Shown: positions 25,514 through 31,688 of the stretch, piece by piece | Position numbering within the stretch: position 1 is the first letter of the stretch | Layout: the number at the start of each line of letters is the position of its first letter | Source of the DNA: Actinomycetota bacterium | GTDB lineage: Bacteria; Actinomycetota; Actinomycetes; Nanopelagicales; Nanopelagicaceae | Assembly (NCBI GenBank): GCA_009924185.1 | Contig: RFSC01000001.1 | Span: forward strand, 1 to 45,041 | Length of the DNA stretch: 45,041 bases | Reading direction: 5' to 3' | Translations under genes and position numbers: made by a program | The notes under the pieces: model-generated | Told to the model about the DNA's origin: nothing | The model's database searches: none | The model's input: only the letters and a program-made list of their open reading frames with translations

Positions 25514-25583
25514 AAAATGCATTTTTTGGCTCTGCAAAAAGCTGTAAGTGGCTAAAAATAGAGTGCAAAACTGAAAATGACTA
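25514..25583. promoter_or_regulatory. Divergent control region between the LacI-type gene and the AlkA-like gene
   Basis: Contains the 12-nt palindrome AAAATGCATTTT (25514-25525), about 20 nt before the LacI start, and the box AAAACTGAAAATGACTA (25567-25583), which matches 16 of 17 bases of the box upstream of the binding-protein gene. Autoregulation by the LacI protein is the simplest reading. Confidence 0.45.
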
Positions 25584-25620
25584 GAGGTTTCCAGAAAATC
25601 ACGCTGCTAGCCTGCGGTTT

Positions 25621-26301
25621 ATGTCCCAGACCCTTCCTAGCGCACGGAAAATCGCCTCCCACATAATCGAGATCAACCCCAGATTTGAAGTTGTTATCGA
25701 GCGGGCCGGGTTCTGCACAATTGGTGCCAGAGCCGACAAAGGTTCAATTGTCAGCAGCGGTAACTCCAATAAAAGACGGGAATCAAACTTTTCCTCACTT
25801 GCATCATCAATTCTCTCTCAGCAACTTTCCACAAAAGCAGCGGCCACAATAATCAACCGTGTTGAACAACTATGTGGTGGAACTTTGCAAGCTAAAAAAC
25901 TGGCCACAATATCTCCCGATAAATTGCGTGCGGCAGGTTGCTCCAATTCAAAAGCTCGGGCGGTAAAGGAGTTAGCCAGAGCCAGCACCGGTAATCAAAT
26001 CCCCATGAAAAACCTGCATCGCTTAGGTGATGAGGAAATCATGCAACATCTTTTGCCAATGTACGGAATAGGTCAATGGACAGTTGAGATGTTTTTGATG
26101 TTCCAATTGGAAAGAGTTGATGTTTGGCCGGTAGGAGACCTAGGAGTTAGAAGAGGTTGGGAAAAGGTAAATCGGATGCGCAGCGAAATCACCCCTGCAG
26201 CCTTAGTCAAGCTTGGAGAACCCTTCGCTCCATATCGCAGTCATGTTGCTTGGTACTGCTGGCGGGCAAATGAGGTTTTGACTTCAAAAAGCAGCAAGTG
26301 A
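25621..26301 (+). CDS. DNA-3-methyladenine glycosylase II (AlkA-like, HhH-GPD family)
   Basis: 226 residues. The HhH-GPD core includes SSLASSILSQQLSTKAAATIINRV, DKLRAAGCSNSKARAVKELA, then the hairpin LPMYGIGQWTVEMFLMF. The catalytic Asp173 is in WPVGDLGVRRG. No Fe-S cluster cysteines follow, so it belongs to the AlkA/MagIII-like rather than the Nth-like group. It excises alkylated purines. It lacks the extra N-terminal AraC/Ada domain of larger actinobacterial AlkA proteins. Divergent from the LacI gene. Confidence 0.83.
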   Translation: MSQTLPSARKIASHIIEINPRFEVVIERAGFCTIGARADKGSIVSSGNSNKRRESNFSSLASSILSQQLSTKAAATIINRVEQLCGGTLQAKKLATISPDKLRAAGCSNSKARAVKELARASTGNQIPMKNLHRLGDEEIMQHLLPMYGIGQWTVEMFLMFQLERVDVWPVGDLGVRRGWEKVNRMRSEITPAALVKLGEPFAPYRSHVAWYCWRANEVLTSKSSK

Positions 26302-26307
26302 GGCTTG

Positions 26308-26763
26308 CTATTTACCTTTAGGCTCCAAAACCAGCGCAACTGAGTTGATGCACCAACGCTGATCAGTTGGAACTGCATACCCCTCACCTTCGAAAACATG
26401 GCCTAAATGCGAACCGCAAGCAGCGCAGCGCACCTCAGTACGGATTCTTGGTGCCAGAGAGCGATCCTCCAGAAGGATTACCGCATCATCCTTTGTTGGT
26501 GCATAAAAAGAGGGCCAGCCACAGCCTGAGTGAAACTTTTCATCACTTCTAAACAGCTCAGCGTTACAAGCCTTGCATTTGTAAACACCAATGGTTTCAG
26601 TTTCATAATACTTGCCGGTAAAGGCAACTTCAGTTCCAGCTTTTCGTAATACCTCGAATGATAAGGAATCTAACTCCTGCTCCAGCTTTGCATCATCGAC
26701 TTGAACGGGAAATGGCTTGCCGGTTAGCGGGTTAATCTTTGGCAAATCTGAGCCTGGCTGCAT
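26308..26763 (-). CDS. msrB: Peptide-methionine (R)-S-oxide reductase MsrB
   Basis: 151 residues. The zinc-binding CxxC pairs CKAC and CAAC are present, with FHSGCGWPSFY and VRCAACGSHLGHVFEGEG; the catalytic Cys is in RWCINSVAL. It reduces the R-epimer of methionine sulphoxide using thioredoxin. Its partner msrA lies 74 nt upstream on the same strand, forming an msrA-msrB repair pair. It is convergent with the glycosylase gene, with only 6 nt between stops. Confidence 0.93.
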   Translation of the reverse strand: MQPGSDLPKINPLTGKPFPVQVDDAKLEQELDSLSFEVLRKAGTEVAFTGKYYETETIGVYKCKACNAELFRSDEKFHSGCGWPSFYAPTKDDAVILLEDRSLAPRIRTEVRCAACGSHLGHVFEGEGYAVPTDQRWCINSVALVLEPKGK

Positions 26764-26837
26764 ACTCTCTCTTTTCCTACTTATCTAATCTTGCAATCCG
26801 GATAGAACTTTACTTATTGCAAAAAATCACCTTTAAA

Positions 26838-27359
26838 TCACTTTGCTACTTTGGGAAATGGCACGCCGGTTGAGGAGTGGCAGTCGTAACCATTTGGATT
26901 TTTCTCCAAATACCTTTGGTGGTACTCCTCCGCCAACCAATAAGTGTGAGGTGCAGCATCTTGAATTTCAGTAACGATTTCGCCATAACCCAGCTTCTTC
27001 AACTCATCGTTGTACAGCTCGCGAGTGTTTATGGCGGCAATCATCTGCTCTTCGGTTGTAGTGAAGATTGCGCTGCGATACTGAGTGCCAATATCGCCAC
27101 CTTGCTTATTTAGTGAGGTTGGATCATGCATTGTCCAAAACTCTTCTAGCAATCTCTCGTAAGTTATTTGAGTTGGATCAAAAACTACTTCGACCATCTC
27201 AGCATGGTTTGTTGTTCCGGTACAAACCTGCTCATAACTTGGTGAGGGTCTAGTGCCCCCCATATAACCAACCGAAGTGGAAACCACTCCAGGCAGATTC
27301 CAGAATCTGCGCTCAGCGCCCCAGAAGCACCCGGTGGCAAAAAAGGCTTTCTGTGTCAT
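26838..27359 (-). CDS. msrA: Peptide-methionine (S)-S-oxide reductase MsrA
   Basis: 173 residues from ATG 27359. ATGCFWGAERRFWNLPGV contains the catalytic Cys; GYMGGTRPSPSYEQVCTGTTNHAEMVEVVFDP and DIGTQYRSAIF are conserved family blocks. The long reading frame extends far upstream, but that extension crosses tRNA-Arg on the other strand and has no msrA homology, so the internal ATG is the real start. It reduces methionine-S-sulphoxide and forms a pair with msrB. Confidence 0.93.
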   Translation of the reverse strand: MTQKAFFATGCFWGAERRFWNLPGVVSTSVGYMGGTRPSPSYEQVCTGTTNHAEMVEVVFDPTQITYERLLEEFWTMHDPTSLNKQGGDIGTQYRSAIFTTTEEQMIAAINTRELYNDELKKLGYGEIVTEIQDAAPHTYWLAEEYHQRYLEKNPNGYDCHSSTGVPFPKVAK

Positions 27360-27404
27360 CTGCGAATCTTCGCATGAACAAACACTGATAATCTTGTCGA
27401 AAGC

Positions 27405-27476
27405 GCCCCCGTAGCTCAGGGGATAGAGCACCGCCCTCCGGAGGCGGGTGCACAGGTTCGAATCCTGTCGGGGGCA
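27405..27476 (+). tRNA. tRNA-Arg (anticodon CCG)
   Basis: 72 nt. Acceptor stem GCCCCCG/CGGGGGC with discriminator A, D-arm TAGCTCAGGGGATAGAGCA, anticodon stem CCGCC/GGCGG with loop CTCCGGA giving CCG, and T-arm ACAGG-TTCGAAT-CCTGT. The 3' CCA is not encoded. Decodes CGG. It is divergent from msrA (45 bp) and upstream of whiB1 on the plus strand. Confidence 0.97.
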
Positions 27477-27591
27477 CTCAACAATGGCGTAATTCACCCT
27501 CAAAATTCTCAAATTTCCCTCGCAATCCCTTGAGTTAAAAAGTTTTGCGCGGGAGAATTGCGCAGTAATTAAGCCCATTCGGGCATCAAGC

Positions 27592-27603
27592 TCAAACGTT
27601 TGA
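27592..27603. promoter_or_regulatory. 12-nt palindrome TCAAACGTTTGA upstream of whiB1
   Basis: A perfect palindrome about 41 nt before the whiB1 start, in the 167-bp gap after tRNA-Arg. No CRP-type TGTGA-N6-TCACA site, known from mycobacterial whiB1, is visible, so this may be the site of a different regulator. A small GCCC-ATTC-GGGC hairpin lies just upstream. Confidence 0.4.
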
Positions 27604-27643
27604 TTTCGTTGGCTTGCTGTCTGCTGTTCATGAAAGAGGACAT

Positions 27644-27919
27644 ATGACAATGGATTGGCGTCATCGCTCTGCTTGCCGCGATGAGGATCCTGAGTTGTTC
27701 TTCCCAGTTGGAAATACTGGGCCGGCGATTGCACAGATTGAAGAAGCAAAGAAAGTTTGTGCACGCTGTGAAGTTCGTGAACCGTGTCTGCAGTGGGCGC
27801 TAGAGAGCGGTCAGGATTCTGGTGTTTGGGGCGGATTGTCTGAGGATGAAAGACGTGCCATGAAGCGACGTGCGGCAAGAAACCGCGCCCGCTTGATGGA
27901 GAATCAACTCAACGATTAA
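27644..27919 (+). CDS. whiB1: WhiB-family iron-sulphur regulator, WhiB1 orthologue
   Basis: 91 residues from ATG 27644, which has AGAGGA upstream; an ATG 30 nt earlier adds residues absent in the family. The four cluster cysteines are Cys11, Cys39, Cys42 and Cys48 (C-x27-C-xx-C-x5-C), followed by the GVWGG turn at 60-64 and a basic tail. The block DWRHRSACRDEDPELFFPVGN is nearly that of mycobacterial WhiB1, an essential nitric-oxide-sensitive transcription factor that binds the sigma factor. The mycobacterial neighbour, the PdtaS kinase gene, is also adjacent here, supporting orthology. Confidence 0.92.
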   Translation: MTMDWRHRSACRDEDPELFFPVGNTGPAIAQIEEAKKVCARCEVREPCLQWALESGQDSGVWGGLSEDERRAMKRRAARNRARLMENQLND

Positions 27920-29384
27920 TCGGAAACTTGATTCGGAACTCAGTTCCTTTTTCAACCTTAATAAAATCTAAAGAGCCAGCTAACTCATTTTGTGTCAGGG
28001 TTTGCACAATCTGCAAACCTAAGTTCACTTCATCTAAAGTGAAACCTTCTGGAACACCAACTCCATCATCAATGACCGCTACCTGCATAATCTGAGCATC
28101 TCGAGTCACATGTACCTCAACCTTTGAACCCTCTGTTGATAAACCATGCTCCAAGGCGTTATGAACCAGTTCGGTGACGACGAGCGCCAAAGGCGTCGCG
28201 ACCAGAGCCGGCACTAGTCCAAACTCCCCAACCTTAGAAATTGCTATTTGGTTTGGTCTAGTACTTAGCTCAACTGCGCTCTGCAAAATCTTGCTAATCA
28301 CCTCATCAAACTGCACTGAGTTTTGCGCGGTATTTGAAAGGGTTTCATGAACCAGCGCAATGGAAGCTACGCGCCGCACCGCCTCCTCAATCGCGGCACT
28401 TGCTGCGGCATCTTCGATACGCCTAGCCTGCAATCTAAGTAGCGCCGATACCGTTTGAAGATTATTTTTCACACGATGATGAATCTCGCGAATAGTGGCA
28501 TCTTTACTGATTAAAGCCCGGTCTTTTCTCCGTAGCTCAGTTACATTGTGAACCAGCACAACAGCGCCGATGCGATTGTCGGCCTCGGTCAGCGGAATCG
28601 CCAATAAATCTACAACTCCTCCTGAGTTCTCAAATTCGGCGCGACGCAATGAACGACCACTCATCGCAACTTGCCAATTCTCTTCTCGGGGCTGTAGTCC
28701 CTGACTCTGCAAAGTTAATGAATCTAGAACCTCACCTAGCTTGTGACCTTCAAGATCTCTCTCCCACCCAATTCGGCTAAATGCAGATCGCGCATTTGGG
28801 CTAGCGAATGTAATGGAGCCTTCTACATCTAAACGAACTAATCCATCCCCCACGCGAGGTGCAGCTTCCGCTAAATAAACTGAATCCTTAACAGGAAAAT
28901 TGCCCTCCGCAATCATGCGATAAATGTGATTTGCGATTTCTCGATAATTTAACTCCAAACGAGATGGAGTACGCATAGTTTCTAGATTACGGTGACGAGA
29001 AATTACGGCGATTACCTTCTTTTTAAACAAAACGGGGATGGTTTCCTCTTTAATCTTCAACTCACCAAATTGCTGTGGCTCAGTCTCTCTAACAATCTCA
29101 CCCGTTGATAGTGAATGGTCCAGGTTTGGTCTCTTTCCCCATGCCACTTCATCACCGATCACATCATGTGTAAAAACTGTCGCAGCGGTCATAGGGCGGA
29201 TTTGGGCGATTGCTCTATGACCCTCGGGCCAACTCTTCTCATCACTTCTTTTTGGAATCCAAAGAACCAAATCAGCAAATGAGATATCAGCCAAAAGCTG
29301 CCACTCAGCAACTAACTCTCCTAGCCGTGATACATCCTCAGCAGAAAGCGCGTTTGAACCCTCTACTAGGTGACGAAATGGCAT
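27909..29384 (-). CDS. pdtaS: PdtaS-like sensor histidine kinase (HisKA_2)
   Basis: 491 residues from ATG 29384. An N-terminal GAF-like domain opens with LVAEWQLLADISFADLVLWIP; a PAS-like domain follows at about 180-290; then the HisKA_2 dimerisation helix with IHHRVKNNLQTVSALLRLQ, where His303 is the likely phosphorylated residue, and a HATPase domain (LVVTELVHNALEHGL, VIDDGVGVPEGF). No membrane helix, so a soluble kinase. In mycobacteria PdtaS signals to the RNA-binding antiterminator PdtaR; no PdtaR gene is in the window. The 33 residues before ATG 29384 overlap the upstream gene and are unconserved. It overlaps whiB1 tail to tail by 11 nt. Confidence 0.85.
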   Translation of the reverse strand: MPFRHLVEGSNALSAEDVSRLGELVAEWQLLADISFADLVLWIPKRSDEKSWPEGHRAIAQIRPMTAATVFTHDVIGDEVAWGKRPNLDHSLSTGEIVRETEPQQFGELKIKEETIPVLFKKKVIAVISRHRNLETMRTPSRLELNYREIANHIYRMIAEGNFPVKDSVYLAEAAPRVGDGLVRLDVEGSITFASPNARSAFSRIGWERDLEGHKLGEVLDSLTLQSQGLQPREENWQVAMSGRSLRRAEFENSGGVVDLLAIPLTEADNRIGAVVLVHNVTELRRKDRALISKDATIREIHHRVKNNLQTVSALLRLQARRIEDAAASAAIEEAVRRVASIALVHETLSNTAQNSVQFDEVISKILQSAVELSTRPNQIAISKVGEFGLVPALVATPLALVVTELVHNALEHGLSTEGSKVEVHVTRDAQIMQVAVIDDGVGVPEGFTLDEVNLGLQIVQTLTQNELAGSLDFIKVEKGTEFRIKFPINR

Positions 29385-29403
29385 GGGCAGAGCGTACTCA
29401 AAC

Positions 29404-30420
29404 TTACTTGTTGAGATAAACCGCCAGTTCTTGGTAGGCCCGACGCAAGGCGCTCCGAGGAGAAACCTCCAGAACCGATGCAAATCTTCCTTGCGCCTTA
29501 TCCAAAAGCGAGTAGTCGGCTGGGATCAAAAAAGCTGAATTGTCGGTGCCAAGTTCATTTAACTTTCTTTGAAAGCTTCTCTTTATGCCCTGATGTCTAG
29601 ATGAAGAAGCTAATCTGTTCAATACGTAGGTAACTCTTATGTTAGGAATCATTGATTGAAGTTGGAGAGAAAACTCCTCCATCTGTGTCAAGGCATGATT
29701 TTCCGGTCCTACAACAAAAACCAACTCTTTACAGCTTTGCAGAAGTTCAGCAAAGCTCCTTCCCGGTGCTCTTCTATCACTCAAGGAGACCTCTATTTCC
29801 GGGGCGCTTCCCATGTCCAAAATACTCAAAATGTTTTGTCTATCTTCAAGAGCTTCATCCGAGGTGTTTGGGTGGAGATCTAAAATCGATAAATGATTGT
29901 TGAGCTTTACCCGATGCTGATCTCTCTTCATTCCTAACAGGTGCATCAGGTCTCGACGGTATGGATTCACATCATTTAGGAGAACATCACGAGAAAGGGA
30001 TAGCTCCGCTGCCAGATTCAATGCAATCGAAGATATGCCAGGTGATGCCCAGCTTCCAGTAATTCCAATGGCATTTCCAAAAGATCTCCGACTCGGATTG
30101 CTTTTAACCGCCTCAACCTTTCGCAATCTTTCATATGCCATTTCAAACAGAGCTTCAGGCTTTGGAACGCTCTCACTATTCAATATCAAATAGGAGATGC
30201 TCTCTGAAAAGTATCTGCTTAACTCTCCTAAATTCAGAGCAAAAACCTCATCCATGACAATTAGATAACGTTGATCAATATGGCATTTCTCTAGAATTCT
30301 CTGTAGATCACTAATGGCTAAAGCTCTGGAATTAAGGTTGAAATCCCTTTGGGTTAAGCTCTCGATTACCGCATCTTCCATTTGGAAGTTAGAGATAGCG
30401 GTAATTAACTCAATCTTCAT
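29404..30420 (-). CDS. CpaE/MinD-like P-loop protein with degenerate Walker A
   Basis: 338 residues. Residues 1-110 resemble a receiver-like or regulatory domain without a recognisable phospho-acceptor. From about 117 a MinD/ParA-like fold begins: GNAIGITGSWASPGISSIALNLAAELS, with later LVFVVGP and VTYVLNRLAS strands as in ParA ATPases. The P-loop has GSWASPGIS where active members have GKT/GKS, so the invariant lysine is missing. Its gene overlaps the CpaB-like gene by 4 nt (ATGA). The pair resembles CpaB/CpaE of Flp (Tad) pilus assembly, but no pilin, TadA ATPase or TadB/C gene is in the window. Confidence 0.5.
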   Translation of the reverse strand: MKIELITAISNFQMEDAVIESLTQRDFNLNSRALAISDLQRILEKCHIDQRYLIVMDEVFALNLGELSRYFSESISYLILNSESVPKPEALFEMAYERLRKVEAVKSNPSRRSFGNAIGITGSWASPGISSIALNLAAELSLSRDVLLNDVNPYRRDLMHLLGMKRDQHRVKLNNHLSILDLHPNTSDEALEDRQNILSILDMGSAPEIEVSLSDRRAPGRSFAELLQSCKELVFVVGPENHALTQMEEFSLQLQSMIPNIRVTYVLNRLASSSRHQGIKRSFQRKLNELGTDNSAFLIPADYSLLDKAQGRFASVLEVSPRSALRRAYQELAVYLNK

Positions 30421-31070
30421 AGCGTCTTTACTAGAACAAAGTCATGTGTGGAAATGGTGGAAACAAGCTCACTTACCAAATCCTTTGGGACGAGCAAGGT
30501 AATCGCAATCTCCCCTCCTAATTTGCCCGCCTCCGAGTCGATACCAGAGATACCTATTGCAGATAGCAACAACTTTGTCCGCAAATTCGAACTCTCTTGA
30601 CTAGCTGACATCTGTTGCTTGGGAACCCCATAAACATCAACTATTTGTCCAGTTTTGATCTGGTATGGCAATCGATTGATTGGAATAGAGATCGGCACCG
30701 CTCTCAAATCTGAAATAGGTTCTGTAGTAACCGCATAAGCTGGAATCAACTCAGCGGCGCCGATTGGTCGAATTACATAACTGCCTAGTATTGAACTGCT
30801 TCCATCAAGATAGTACTGCGCATTGTTCGGAATCAGTACCTTAGTCTGTTCCACATCCTCAATTTGAAGCACTGATCCAGGAGCCAGATCTTTTGTCGCA
30901 CTCCACACTGTCACCATTCGAGTTGAGGAGGTTGAAAGAAGATAGGCGGAGACAAATGATGTGCAGATCAGCAAAATTCCGAAGGCGAGTCTAAGATTGA
31001 AGTTAATTTTGAACTGGGAGATTGATTTGATCTGGTTCAAGGATTTATCATTTTTAGTCTTTTGCTTCAT
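30417..31070 (-). CDS. SAF-domain membrane protein, CpaB/RcpC-like
   Basis: About 217 residues. A short basic cytoplasmic start, one membrane helix (LAFGILLICTSFVSAYLL), then an SAF domain: TVWSATKDLAPGSVLQIEDVEQTKVLIP and GSYVIRPIGAAELIPAYAV, typical of CpaB/RcpC or FlgA-like proteins. A C-terminal beta-rich part (VPISIPINRLPYQIKTGQIVDVYGVP) completes the CpaB-like layout. I chose ATG 31070; an in-frame GTG at 31085 is possible. It is coupled to the CpaE-like gene. Its upstream region has an 18-nt palindrome. Role unknown without other pilus genes. Confidence 0.55.
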   Translation of the reverse strand: MKQKTKNDKSLNQIKSISQFKINFNLRLAFGILLICTSFVSAYLLSTSSTRMVTVWSATKDLAPGSVLQIEDVEQTKVLIPNNAQYYLDGSSSILGSYVIRPIGAAELIPAYAVTTEPISDLRAVPISIPINRLPYQIKTGQIVDVYGVPKQQMSASQESSNLRTKLLLSAIGISGIDSEAGKLGGEIAITLLVPKDLVSELVSTISTHDFVLVKTL

Positions 31071-31108
31071 GACAGATAAATACACCTAGATACCAGGTGA
31101 AGTACTCG

Positions 31109-31117
31109 TTATCCACA
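31109..31117 (+). promoter_or_regulatory. Isolated DnaA-box match TTATCCACA
   Basis: A perfect match to the classical 9-mer DnaA box between the CpaB-like and Rv3235-like genes. I saw no cluster of boxes around it, so it is not an origin; it could be a DnaA-controlled promoter site or chance. Confidence 0.35.
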
Positions 31118-31142
31118 GCTCCTTCGACCGATTTTTATGGAG

Positions 31143-31160
31143 CTCATACTTAAGTATGAG
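31143..31160. promoter_or_regulatory. 18-nt perfect palindrome CTCATACTTAAGTATGAG
   Basis: Every position is self-complementary. It lies in the 123-bp divergent gap between the CpaB-like gene (start 31070, minus) and the Rv3235-like gene (start 31194, plus), 33 nt before the latter. A chance perfect palindrome of this length is unlikely in this amount of sequence, so it is a strong candidate operator for a dimeric regulator. No T-run on either side, so a terminator is unlikely. Confidence 0.65.
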
Positions 31161-31193
31161 GAAAGTGGAGTGTGATTAAGCCACTCTGGGCCG

Positions 31194-31688
31194 ATGAAAA
31201 ATACTAATCCTTACCTGGAAAGTGATTTAGATGATTTTGTCCCTCATCCAACTCTGCAGTTCTTTATCAATTCAGACAATGGATTAAATCTCTATGAGCG
31301 CTCCAACAAGCTTTATCTTGTCCCCACAACACATGGCGAGAGCTATGACCCTGATTTCGCTCCGAATCCCTCACCGCTTGCTGACCTTCCAAATCTCGAG
31401 CGTTGGACATTAACCTACGTAGTAAGCGCTATCGAAATAATGGCAGGACGGCGTCCCGTCCAACAACTTGCCCGTTCAACCCATCGCTTCACATACAACT
31501 CTTTATTGCGAAGTATTGGTTCAGTCTCAGAGCTGCCAAAGATTAAACGTATCCATCGAAATCAACCCATTGAAGGGGTAGTCGAACTCACCGCAATCTT
31601 GTCTTTCAAAGATCGAGTGCGCTCCCTAGTTGCCAGGTTTGAAGGCGTGGATAGAAAGTGGCTTTGTACCGAGCTCGAGTTGTTATGA
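31194..31688 (+). CDS. Rv3235-like protein (DUF6459 family)
   Basis: 164 residues, soluble. The conserved part is C-terminal: WTLTYVVSAIEIMAGRRPVQQLARSTHRFTYNSLLRSIG, then VRSLVARFEGVDRKWLCTELELL, matching the RPxxQL...W.C..LELG pattern of Rv3235/DUF6459 proteins, which in Actinobacteria lie beside secA. The N-terminal third is variable. The gene is convergent with secA and its stop overlaps the secA stop by 6 nt. Function unknown. No clear Shine-Dalgarno before ATG 31194. Confidence 0.7.
   Translation: MKNTNPYLESDLDDFVPHPTLQFFINSDNGLNLYERSNKLYLVPTTHGESYDPDFAPNPSPLADLPNLERWTLTYVVSAIEIMAGRRPVQQLARSTHRFTYNSLLRSIGSVSELPKIKRIHRNQPIEGVVELTAILSFKDRVRSLVARFEGVDRKWLCTELELL

Noticed and set aside
27614..27643. 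Ten extra residues at the start of whiB1
   Set aside because: No Shine-Dalgarno, and WhiB1 proteins start close to DWR; ATG 27644 has AGAGGA upstream.
27360..27878. N-terminal extension of msrA across the tRNA
   Set aside because: The extension runs through tRNA-Arg and the whiB1 start on the opposite strand; family similarity begins at ATG 27359.
29385..29483. N-terminal extension of the PdtaS-like kinase
   Set aside because: It overlaps the CpaE-like gene's last codons and shows no family similarity.
31109..31117. Replication origin at the DnaA box
   Set aside because: Only a single box was found, with no AT-rich unwinding element and no dnaA/dnaN gene in the window.
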